From assembly GCF_036511935.1 (NCBI RefSeq), contig NZ_AP028878.1, positions 1,612,001-1,676,000 of the forward strand: a DNA stretch of 64,000 nt, read 5' to 3'. Under the pieces are notes generated by a model, which saw only the letters and a program-made list of their open reading frames with translations, had not been told where the DNA came from and did not search any database. The translations under genes and the position numbers were made by a program. This document shows, piece after piece, positions 1-6,671 of the stretch; the stretch's first letter is position 1, and each line of letters begins with the position of its first letter. This DNA comes from Marinobacter nanhaiticus D15-8W. GTDB taxonomy: Bacteria > Pseudomonadota > Gammaproteobacteria > Pseudomonadales > Oleiphilaceae.

Positions 1-2
1 CA

Positions 3-590
3 GTAATACCTTTTTTCACTAGTCTTTCAGCATTGCAAAAAACTTTGGACGAGGAAGCGAGTTTTGTCTCTTTGGCGGCTAGAGACTTCTTCGAAATGAC
101 TAGAGGGTCAACTCTTTACCTTAACCCCAAGCTCGATTACGGGAAGGAGTTCTTTCCACACGAGATTGAGGCTCTTTTGGAAACCGGCATAAATCATTCT
201 TTAACCCAACGAGTTGTGCAAGAAGCGACGCGTATACTACTGGGGCAACCGGCCGAGTATCCGGCGAGAATGGTCTCAGCACTTACTTCGCTCCTTTCCA
301 AGCACTCAAATATAAAGGCAGCGTACCTTTGCATGATGCATGAGGAGGGTACTGATAAGTTGCCGACTCTTTTGGTTGGATTTGAGGGGGAGGGTGATCT
401 GGCGTCGGCTATGAAAGAGGCGGGATCTGTTGTTGCAGATACGGCGCCTCCAGGAAAGCCTGTCGACTTTATTGAAGTAAGCAGGGGAGATTCAGGCGCC
501 GCGAGTTACATGTACGAATCCGTCGAGCCGTTTTACCAGCGTAAATGGGGGGCAAGATTGAGAAATATGCTGCGTCCGGGTCGGGCATAA
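3..590 (+). CDS. SseB-family protein, integron cassette gene (5' end outside window)
   Basis: The reading frame is open to the left edge, so the gene is partial; 195 residues are visible and a TTG at 33 is only an internal candidate start. The middle and C-terminal part looks like the SseB C-terminal domain: a segment around LNPKLDYGKEF, then GQPAEYP, a helix ending KAAYLCMMHEEG, and a LLVGFEGEGD strand. SseB (enhanced serine sensitivity) proteins are small cytosolic proteins of poorly known function. The stop codon lies inside the left core of an attC site, as is typical for a gene cassette. Family assignment is from remembered motif patterns; the cassette setting is read directly from the DNA. 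Confidence 0.75.
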   Translation, partial: VIPFFTSLSALQKTLDEEASFVSLAARDFFEMTRGSTLYLNPKLDYGKEFFPHEIEALLETGINHSLTQRVVQEATRILLGQPAEYPARMVSALTSLLSKHSNIKAAYLCMMHEEGTDKLPTLLVGFEGEGDLASAMKEAGSVVADTAPPGKPVDFIEVSRGDSGAASYMYESVEPFYQRKWGARLRNMLRPGRA

Positions 591-689
591 CCAATCATTC
601 CAGTTCGTTCCGGGCCTGAAGGCCCTCCACCGGACGGCCTTTCCTCCGCTTCGCTACGCAAAGGCCGCTGCTGAATTTTGGCGTTATGT
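585..689 (+). repeat. attC recombination site 1
   Basis: The left core GCATAAC (585-591) and right core GTTATGT (683-689) are inverted matches of the integron R''/R' boxes. Inside them, CATTCCAG pairs with CTGAAT leaving one unpaired base, the extrahelical base expected of attC. The site follows the SseB-like gene directly and ends just before the next gene. Confidence 0.8.
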
Positions 690-695
690 GTCTTT

Positions 696-1133
696 ATGAA
701 TGGTGACAGTATCTTACATGAGTTCCGAAGAGAGCTTGAGAAGCACGGGTTTTCTCACCGAATAGTGTGGTTGCATTGCGAGCAAATTCGACTCACGAAG
801 AGCGGACTTTTTATCTATGCTCTGAATGGGTTCCCCAGTGATGAGCAGATCAGGGCCACATACGATAAGCACTCGGCGAGTTTCGAGTGCGGAGCGACTT
901 TAATGCTTGTCGCTGCCTCAACGCGGGAAAGTTACTGCACTTTGCTAATGGACTCTTTCGGTTCCGACACTGACCGAGAGGTTCAGAAGAACATCTACAT
1001 ATGGGCAAATGAGCCTTACGTGGAGAGTTTCGAAATTGTCTGTACTAGGCTTGGGTGGCTCCTTTGCAAGCTGAAGCCTGCAGTTCTAAGCAGTTTGGAC
1101 TATGCCTTCGCTGTTAAGCAGGCCTACACATAA
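696..1133 (+). CDS. Integron cassette gene, unknown function
   Basis: I do not recognise this 145-residue protein. The ATG at 696 is preferred over an in-frame TTG at 678, because the TTG lies inside the upstream attC site. There is no signal peptide or clear membrane helix. The protein mixes acidic and aromatic residues, has several cysteines, and carries a hydrophobic stretch near the middle (CGATLMLVAAST). The gene sits alone between two attC sites, so it is a one-gene cassette, and its stop overlaps the left core of attC 2. No good Shine-Dalgarno sequence precedes the ATG, which is common for cassettes. Confidence 0.65.
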   Translation: MNGDSILHEFRRELEKHGFSHRIVWLHCEQIRLTKSGLFIYALNGFPSDEQIRATYDKHSASFECGATLMLVAASTRESYCTLLMDSFGSDTDREVQKNIYIWANEPYVESFEIVCTRLGWLLCKLKPAVLSSLDYAFAVKQAYT

Positions 1134-1212
1134 CCAGGCAAGTCACGGCGACGGTTACTGCATTGCGGCTTCGCCTCCATTCCGCAACCGCGCGTGCTTA
1201 GCGGCGTTATGA
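1128..1212 (+). repeat. attC recombination site 2
   Basis: The cores are ACATAAC (1128-1134) and GTTATGA (1206-1212), inversely complementary apart from the outermost base. The inner arms CAAGTCACG and CGTGCTTAG pair except for a bulged base. About 85 bp, within the usual attC range. Confidence 0.8.
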
Positions 1213-1222
1213 CTGGAGGAGC

Positions 1223-1639
1223 ATGAAGTTACCGACTGTTTTGGCCATTCTTTTTCTCTTCGGTTGTGACGCAAAGGCAGAGAGCGTTTTGGAAAATTCC
1301 CCACAGGTAATCGCCAGTCTCGAAAGCCTCGAGGCGCGGGATAAGTTTGATGAAGACGTGAGCTCGTTTTATCCGGGGGCACCGAGCGAATCCCAGAGGC
1401 TCAAAGCGGAGACTATTCTCAATAGGGCGATCGGTTCGTTGATCAAATTTGGCAAGCCTGGCCCTTCGGAAGAACAGTTCTGGCAAGTAATGGAAATAGC
1501 CGCAAGAGCCTACGCTGTTATGGACTCTGAGGAGATGGATCGTGCTCTCTCATACATGGAGGAGATAATGGATATCTATGGTATCCAAAGTTCTGGGGGC
1601 AGACTCAATCGATGGCGTTACGGTTTTGACCCATCTTAG
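1223..1639 (+). CDS. DUF4844-like lipoprotein, integron cassette gene
   Basis: This 138-residue protein starts at an ATG preceded by CTGGAGGAGC, a strong ribosome site. Residues 1-15 form a signal peptide ending in a lipobox (LFLFGCD), so the mature protein is probably anchored to a membrane by Cys15. The C-terminal part (YMEEIMDIYGIQSS followed by LNRWRYGFDP) matches my memory of the DUF4844 family, whose function is unknown. The gene is a single cassette between attC 2 and attC 3. Lipoprotein call: strong. DUF4844 call: moderate. Confidence 0.7.
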   Translation: MKLPTVLAILFLFGCDAKAESVLENSPQVIASLESLEARDKFDEDVSSFYPGAPSESQRLKAETILNRAIGSLIKFGKPGPSEEQFWQVMEIAARAYAVMDSEEMDRALSYMEEIMDIYGIQSSGGRLNRWRYGFDPS

Positions 1640-1729
1640 TCATAACGATACGGTCAACCGGACGCCAAAAGCTGACCGCTTTTGGTTCCCTTCGCTAGCG
1701 CTCCGGCGCCGGTTACCTTGGCGTTAGGA
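1640..1729 (+). repeat. attC recombination site 3
   Basis: The cores are TCATAAC (1640-1646) and GTTAGGA (1723-1729). The inner arms GGTCAACCGG and CCGGTTACC pair with one extrahelical base. The site separates the lipoprotein cassette from the DUF4365 cassette. Confidence 0.8.
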
Positions 1730-1751
1730 ATTTTTGGATACGGATTGCCAA

Positions 1752-2249
1752 ATGGACGAAAACCTAAAAAAAGAATTGTTCAGCAAGGCGTTTGTCAAAG
1801 CGTTAGCCGCCCAAGCTGGGCTGAGAAGCTCTGAGCCGGACGTCGATGATGATAGCGTCGATGTTATTGTTCGGGGCAGAGGATATAGAGCCGCGATCCG
1901 CAACCCCCAAATTGATGTTCAGCTGAAATGCACTGCAATCGACGAGGGAGACGAGAAATATCTTAAGTTCTCCCTTCCCCTCAAAAACTACAACGAATTA
2001 AGAGGGGAGGACATTATTTGCCCGAGGTACCTTTTTGTTTTAGTGGTGCCGAAGGATTGCGGAGATTGGCTTGTTCATGAACCAGCTTTTAGTGTCCTAA
2101 AGCATTGTTGCTATTGGATTTCACTAAGAGACATGCCTGAAGTCTCTAACAAATCAAAAGTCACCATAAACATACCCAGAAGTCAGAGACTCACCTCTGA
2201 GAGCATACTTTATCTGATGCAAATGGCTAGCTCAAAGGAGGCCGCATGA
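1752..2249 (+). CDS. DUF4365 nuclease-like protein, first gene of a two-gene cassette
   Basis: 165 residues from the ATG at 1752; a TTG at 1734 is also in frame but lies almost on the attC core. The protein resembles DUF4365: FSKAFVKALAAQAGLR, then EPDVDDDSVDVIV and an IDVQLKCT strand. An acidic residue followed by QLK fits the core of a PD-(D/E)XK restriction-endonuclease-like fold, though no activity is shown here. DUF4365 domains are often found in bacterial conflict genes. The stop overlaps the start of the next gene by four bases (ATGA), so the two are translationally coupled and probably work together. Composition is AT-richer than the core genome, consistent with transfer. Confidence 0.75.
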   Translation: MDENLKKELFSKAFVKALAAQAGLRSSEPDVDDDSVDVIVRGRGYRAAIRNPQIDVQLKCTAIDEGDEKYLKFSLPLKNYNELRGEDIICPRYLFVLVVPKDCGDWLVHEPAFSVLKHCCYWISLRDMPEVSNKSKVTINIPRSQRLTSESILYLMQMASSKEAA

Positions 2250-3397
2250 ATTCCTTTGAGACCAACAGAGCCGTAGAAGATATTGTTCCGAACCAACTAG
2301 CAAAATACTTGATTGCTACCGGCTGGATAGATGATGGGGCAATAAGCAATAAGGCCAAAATTTGGCATAGGCCTGAAGAAGCCTATTTTGACTTAGAGGT
2401 AATCCAGCCTCTTAATTCGGAATTGCGCGATTACTACCTGAGAGTGAGTGAAGCAATACAGGTCATCTCGGAGTTTGAAGAGAGAACTTTTGGAAGAATT
2501 ACTGAAGAAATAATCAACTATGATTCAGACATAATCAAGGTAAGGGTTGTTAGCCCCGATGTGGAAGGCGGGGCTATCCCAATAGATGATGGCGTTCTTT
2601 TGTTTGAGAGAGCCAAAGACCTATTGGTTTCGTCCACTTTGTCTGCCTTCAAAAAGAAGAAATTTTTCTCGGGAAGCTGGCCGGCTGCGGCAAGAGATTT
2701 TCTGGATACTTTAAGGTTTGGCCAAACTGAGCGTGGTAGTTACGTCGTTAATGTTATTGCGCCATTAATAAAATTTTCGCATGAAAGCTTTCTCGAGGCT
2801 GATAGGTCTATTACTAGATCAGTGAGCAATAATCTCTCCACAAGTTTACAAGCAACCATATCAGCCATTAATAAATATGAGAAAACCAAAGATCTAATGG
2901 CATTTGAGGAAGTGGTGTCAAGCGGTGTAAGCGCTAACCTTTGCGATGCCCTCATCGGGATTAGTGGCAGTAGAAAAAATAGGGACGTTGAGATATCCAT
3001 TGAGCTAGCTCCCTCGGAAAAGGACTCTCATGAGATAATCACATTGCATAGGTTTTCAACGGTCCATATTCCTGTTCTAGAAACTGCTTCGGAATATTAC
3101 AAAGGTAATTATGTAATTAGAAATTATGAAGTTTATGGCTTGGTGGTGAGAATGGATCATGAGCCGTCAGAGGACTATGGAACTGTTAGGGTGAGCTCTA
3201 TGGTCAATGGTTCAGAGAAGAATATTTCAATGGAGCTAGGATTAGATGACTATTGGGAAGCAGTTAGAGCTCACAAGCCAAATATACCAGTAACTTGCCA
3301 AGGTGATTTACACGTAACACCCAGATCCGCGTATTTGGTGAATCCACGGGGCTTTAAAGTTTTGGATAAGCCGGATTTATTTGATGACGAATACTAG
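2246..3397 (+). CDS. Unknown 383-aa partner of the DUF4365 protein
   Basis: I cannot assign this protein to a named family. It overlaps the DUF4365 gene by ATGA and follows AAGGAGG, so the pair is one translational unit within one cassette. It has no signal peptide or membrane helix. A central block (residues about 130-175) contains FFSGSWPAAARDFLDTLRFG then TERGSYVVNVIAP. A helical middle follows, and a beta-rich C-terminus (about 295-380) ends in a VTCQGDL...NPRGF pattern that could be a small OB- or beta-barrel domain (inference). The gene is markedly AT-rich compared with the chromosome to the right. Confidence 0.7.
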   Translation: MNSFETNRAVEDIVPNQLAKYLIATGWIDDGAISNKAKIWHRPEEAYFDLEVIQPLNSELRDYYLRVSEAIQVISEFEERTFGRITEEIINYDSDIIKVRVVSPDVEGGAIPIDDGVLLFERAKDLLVSSTLSAFKKKKFFSGSWPAAARDFLDTLRFGQTERGSYVVNVIAPLIKFSHESFLEADRSITRSVSNNLSTSLQATISAINKYEKTKDLMAFEEVVSSGVSANLCDALIGISGSRKNRDVEISIELAPSEKDSHEIITLHRFSTVHIPVLETASEYYKGNYVIRNYEVYGLVVRMDHEPSEDYGTVRVSSMVNGSEKNISMELGLDDYWEAVRAHKPNIPVTCQGDLHVTPRSAYLVNPRGFKVLDKPDLFDDEY

Positions 3398-3575
3398 CCA
3401 ATGCGTCAACGGGAACAGTTTCCCGGCGCAGTGGCGGCTCCTAATGATGGGGGCGGATTGATTTAATTTTGATCAGCGTGGCGTAATCTCGAGCTTCCGC
3501 CTACCCACTCGTCCGGCTTGAGAAATCTAATTGGGTCCTACAAGGCGGGCCGCTAGCAAGGCGTCATCTTCAACG
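3398..3575. other. Eroded end of the cassette array, no gene
   Basis: The stretch after the last cassette gene begins with CCAATGCGTCAACGGG, which resembles the inner left arm of attC 3 (GGTCAACCGG). A GGCGTAATC near 3479 could be a mutated right core. The two do not form a convincing paired site, so I read this as a decayed attC or array boundary. No open reading frame here looks real. Confidence 0.35.
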
Positions 3576-3716
3576 GGGCTGCTGCCACTCGAAGAGGGCA
3601 GGGACTATCGAGTGGAGTACTGGATTAGGTGGGCTATCCCAAAAGTACTTGGCAGCTGCCCCGGTCAGGGGGTCGTCGGTAACCCAACTGTTGGCAGGCT
3701 GCTTTCAAGCTGAAGG
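3576..3716 (-). repeat. Copy A of a ~141-bp repeat (transposase 3' end)
   Basis: Diverged direct repeat of 4073-4214. The shared part covers the last codons of the transposase at 4132-5112 plus about 60 bp beyond its stop. Both copies carry the hairpin CTGCC-N10-GGCAG next to their common left end (3582-3601 here, 4079-4098 in copy B). The stems are identical and the loops differ. This suggests that the common left end is a true element terminus. Confidence 0.7.
3634..3716 (-). pseudogene. Remnant of an IS200-like transposase C-terminus
   Basis: Read on the minus strand, this piece encodes ACQQLGYRR at one end and GSCQVLLG followed by TAG at the other. These match the C-terminus of the intact transposase at 4132-5112 with a few substitutions between them. 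Similarity stops abruptly at about 3716, so only the last ~27 codons survive. It shows that a second copy of the element once stood here. Confidence 0.7.
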
Positions 3717-3854
3717 TTATAATATTGATGGGTGTCCCGCTTGGCTTGAGAAACAGCAGAGGGCGGTATGATGTGGAACACCGCTGCCTGTCTCGCTAAT
3801 TGAGCGACGACGGCTTATCATACAGCGCTTTGTAAATCCTGAAATCGAGAGCAT

Positions 3855-3911
3855 ATGTCATTACCCCCGTGTCCAAGTTGTCAGTCTGAGTATGTGTATG
3901 ACAGTAAATAG
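3855..3911 (+). pseudogene. Truncated start of a PhnA/YjdM zinc-ribbon gene
   Basis: The 19 codons from ATG 3855 read MSLPPCPSCQSEYVYDSK and then stop. This is the characteristic zinc-ribbon N-terminus of the PhnA/YjdM family (normally about 110 residues, MSLPPCPxC-xSEYxY). Everything after it is missing, so the gene was cut, probably by insertions in this debris zone between the two transposase ends. Confidence 0.65.
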
Positions 3912-4072
3912 GACACCCACCTCAAAATGAACCCAAGATTCGGCAGACTCACGCAACTGCCGTAATCAATCCCGTCGATGCTACCTAAATGGGTTTGATC
4001 AGACAGGAAATTATTAGCGAATCGCGTTCTGCTGTAGGGCAAACCCGGCAATACGACATTTCGGACAATAGA

Positions 4073-4214
4073 GGACTGCTGCCACTCAAGGAGGGCAGGG
4101 GTGATTCGGGTGGTGGTATGGTTTAGGTGGGCTATCCCAACAGTACTTGGCAACTACCCAGGCCAACGGTTCGTCGGTAACCCAACTGCTGGCAGGCCGT
4201 CTTTAGACTGAAAG
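4073..4214 (-). repeat. Copy B of the ~141-bp transposase-end repeat
   Basis: Contains the 3' end of the intact transposase and the flanking 60 bp. Matches copy A (3576-3716) over its whole length in the same orientation. The terminal hairpin CTGCC-N10-GGCAG lies at 4079-4098. Confidence 0.7.
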
Positions 4215-5112
4215 CGGTACCAACCAATCCTTTGAAGCGGCTCTCAAAACTCCGACTCATGTAGAGCCAATGCTGAGGATCGATGGCGAGACGCTCGAGA
4301 ATGGGCGGTAACCCTTCGGTAATATGACCTCTTTTATCGTCCCTCAGCTGGCGGCCGGTCCAGTCCACCAGTTCCAGGTAGTCCTCCAAACGGAAGGGTA
4401 ACCCTGCCGGCATGCCATTTCGCGGATTGCCTGCAAACGGAAAGAGGCCGAAGGGCTGGGAGTGGGCTTCACGAAGGTGTTGTCGCACACGGGCTCTGAC
4501 CGAAGTGAATCCGCTGGCCTCCGGCGTTTTTGCGATGCCGGCGCGGACGGGGTTCAGATCGACGTATGCCAGGCAGGCAGCCAGGGCCTGCTCATCCAGC
4601 AACGCCTGGGACTTGAAGCGACCCTCCCAGAACCGGCCGGTGCAGCCATCCTCCAGGTTGGCGCGCCGGGCGATGTCCTCGTTCAGACAACGCATAAACC
4701 AGCTGATGTCCTGCAGTCGGGCCCGCCAGGTCTCGGCCTGTTCTTCCAGTTTGCGTTGTTCGATGTCCCGCAACGGCTCGCCCCGCAGGTAGTGTTGGCT
4801 GAAGAGCGTGCCCTTGAACAACTGATGCCAGCGCTCGACGGTCGTTCTCAAAGACCACTGTTCGGCTTCGGCCTGGTTGATATGCAGCACCACGTGGACA
4901 TGGTTGCTCATCACGGCGTAGGCGCAGATTTCCAGGGCAAAGACGGTAGCGAGCTTGAGTAGGCGGTTTTCAATCCAGGCCCTGCGATGGGAGAAATCCT
5001 GACCTGTTACATGATCCCGGCCACAGAGAAAGGCGCGGCGGACACAGCGGCTGACGCAGTGATAATAGGGTGTCGCTTCGAGGGCGACCTGGGCTTTCCT
5101 TGCCCGGGGCAT
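4132..5112 (-). CDS. IS200-like / REP-associated Y1 transposase
   Basis: A 326-residue protein beginning MPRARKAQVALEATPYYHCVSRC, the usual opening of long Y1 (HUH) transposase-like proteins in gammaproteobacteria. The HUH motif is visible as NHVHVVLH near residue 70, and the likely catalytic tyrosine as AYVDLNPVRAG near residue 185. Such enzymes cut and join single-stranded DNA at hairpin ends; many are domesticated, single-copy and linked to REP sequences. AAGGAA precedes the ATG. A LexA-type box lies 23-38 bp upstream of the start. The 3' end is duplicated as a remnant at 3576-3716. The reading frame is intact, so the gene may be active. Confidence 0.88.
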   Translation of the reverse strand: MPRARKAQVALEATPYYHCVSRCVRRAFLCGRDHVTGQDFSHRRAWIENRLLKLATVFALEICAYAVMSNHVHVVLHINQAEAEQWSLRTTVERWHQLFKGTLFSQHYLRGEPLRDIEQRKLEEQAETWRARLQDISWFMRCLNEDIARRANLEDGCTGRFWEGRFKSQALLDEQALAACLAYVDLNPVRAGIAKTPEASGFTSVRARVRQHLREAHSQPFGLFPFAGNPRNGMPAGLPFRLEDYLELVDWTGRQLRDDKRGHITEGLPPILERLAIDPQHWLYMSRSFESRFKGLVGTAFSLKTACQQLGYRRTVGLGSCQVLLG

Positions 5113-5134
5113 TGGCAGTTCCTTCTTTCGGTTG

Positions 5135-5150
5135 CTGTATGGATGAACAG
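5135..5150 (-). promoter_or_regulatory. LexA (SOS) box-like site before the transposase
   Basis: CTGTATGGATGAACAG fits the gammaproteobacterial LexA consensus CTG-N10-CAG with the flanking TAT and ACAG half-site bases. On the gene's strand it reads TACTGTTCATCCATACAG, just upstream of the transposase start. Site is seen; LexA control is inferred. Confidence 0.55.
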
Positions 5151-5243
5151 TATCAGAAGGTGGCGCGACGGGCTATGTTTTCTGTGAGTGTCCAGCTAGG
5201 AGGAGGCCTGGGTCAGCGCTCCAACGGGGTGGCAGCATGCTCA

Positions 5244-5861
5244 TCAGGGCAGGATTACCAGGTGATCGGGTAGCTCATTGCGCTCGTGGGTGGCGGGAAC
5301 ATGCTCTTTTAATAGCTGGCCACAAGCAGCAATGCAGTCAATAAACCCCTGCCGGGTTTGACCCTGGCGTACCTTTGCGGTGAAGTCGGCGACGATGCCT
5401 TCCCATACCGAGTTGTCCAGCACATTGGCAATGCCCTGATCTACCAGAATCTCTACATAGCGCTCAGCTTCAGAAACGAAGATCAGCATGCCGGTGGAGC
5501 CTTCGGTATGGTGAAGGTTCTGCTCCAGGAACTGTCGCCGCGCGAGGTTGGAAGCCCGCCAGTAACGCACCTGCCGGGGAATCAGGCGGGTGTTGATACC
5601 GGGCACCCGGAACAGCAGGCTAAGTAGGATGAACGTACCCCACTGCACCAGCATCAGCATGTCGGCACCGAACCAGTTGCCGAAGTAATTGGCAATGCCC
5701 GGCACCAGCAACGCCAGGATGCCGGCCCAAAGTAGTGGAATATAGCTGTAGTTGTCGGATTGGGCCGTCAGTACGGTAACCAGTTCGGCGTCAGTTTCGC
5801 GTTCCACGTCGTTGATGGCGGCGGTAACGGCTTCCTGATCGGTTTTGCTTAATAATGTCAT
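5244..5861 (-). CDS. TPM-domain membrane protein
   Basis: This 205-residue protein carries an N-terminal TPM (YgcG-type) segment (TDQEAVTAAINDVERETDAELV). Two hydrophobic segments follow, at about residues 43-62 and 66-90, then a soluble part (TGMLIFVSEAERYVEILVDQGI). It has the layout of the short TPM protein commonly encoded after LemA and YgcG. It is the third gene of a leftward operon, 60 bp after the YgcG-like gene. The TPM fold is shared with phosphatase-like and Psb32-type proteins; no substrate is known here. Confidence 0.85.
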   Translation of the reverse strand: MTLLSKTDQEAVTAAINDVERETDAELVTVLTAQSDNYSYIPLLWAGILALLVPGIANYFGNWFGADMLMLVQWGTFILLSLLFRVPGINTRLIPRQVRYWRASNLARRQFLEQNLHHTEGSTGMLIFVSEAERYVEILVDQGIANVLDNSVWEGIVADFTAKVRQGQTRQGFIDCIAACGQLLKEHVPATHERNELPDHLVILP

Positions 5862-5921
5862 GATTTTGTGATTCTCATTGTCAGGTGAAGGGATTCAGCG
5901 CACTCGCCGTTAGGTGCAGAG

Positions 5922-6671
5922 CTACCAGCCACCGGAGGCACCACCGCCGCCGAAGCCACCTCCGCCGCCGCCAAAGCCACCACCCCCGAAGCCGCCGCCC
6001 CGGCCGCCACTCAGCAGAGCTGCGCCTAACAGGGCTGCGCCACCGCGCCCTCCGCGGCCACCGCGACTGCCGATCACGAACACCACGGCCATCATGATAA
6101 TGAAGGCCAATGCAACCATGCCGGCTTTGGGTTTTTCCTGGACGGCACCGCTTTGCTGGTCTTGCGCGACGGCCATGGGCTCGCCGCCGAGCACCTGGAT
6201 CATGGCTTCAGCGCCGTTAACAATACCTGCTTGAAAATTCCCCTGACGGAACGCCGGAGTAATAATCCGATTGATGATGACCGAGGAGTCAGCATCGGTG
6301 AGCCTGCCTTCGAGACCATAGCCGACCTCGATGCGTATCTTGCGTTCTTCCTTAGCCACGATCAGTAAGGCGCCATTATCCTCGCCCTCCTGACCGATAC
6401 CCCAGTGCCTGCCCAGTTGGTAGCCAAAATCCTCAATTGGGAAACCCTGGAGGTCTGGCAAGGTAACTACTACAACCTGTTCGGTGCTGGCCTGCTCATG
6501 GGCTTGGAGCATCTGGCTCAGGTGCGCCTCCACGTCAGGAGACAGCATCTCGGCGCGGTCCACTACACGGCCCGTCAGTTCGGGAAATTTCGGGGTGGAC
6601 TGGGCCCAGATGGTGGCTGGCAGCAATACCAGTAAAACCAACAGCATGCTTTTGCGGAGCTGGACAGCCAT
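5922..6671 (-). CDS. YgcG-family TPM protein with glycine-rich tail
   Basis: 249 residues. A signal peptide (1-23, cleaved after TIWAQ) precedes a TPM domain (about 30-150) with the usual LTGRVVDRAEMLS start and the ALLIVAKEERKIRIEVGYGLEG core. A membrane helix near 185-203 is followed by a Gly-rich C-terminus ending GGGASGGW, typical of YgcG proteins. The start codon overlaps the stop of the LemA gene, so both are coupled. LemA-YgcG modules are widespread envelope proteins; a role in envelope maintenance is likely but the activity is unknown. Confidence 0.9.
   Translation of the reverse strand: MAVQLRKSMLLVLLVLLPATIWAQSTPKFPELTGRVVDRAEMLSPDVEAHLSQMLQAHEQASTEQVVVVTLPDLQGFPIEDFGYQLGRHWGIGQEGEDNGALLIVAKEERKIRIEVGYGLEGRLTDADSSVIINRIITPAFRQGNFQAGIVNGAEAMIQVLGGEPMAVAQDQQSGAVQEKPKAGMVALAFIIMMAVVFVIGSRGGRGGRGGAALLGAALLSGGRGGGFGGGGFGGGGGGFGGGGASGGW

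Noticed and set aside
3398..3490. Fourth attC site
   Set aside because: Fragments resembling attC arms are present but cores and inner arms do not pair; treated as an eroded site.
3531..3713. Open frame of 60 codons on the plus strand
   Set aside because: Lies opposite the transposase remnant, has no ribosome site and reads like random sequence.
5885..6234. Pro- and Arg-rich frames on the plus strand
   Set aside because: Antisense shadow of the glycine-rich tail of the YgcG-like protein.
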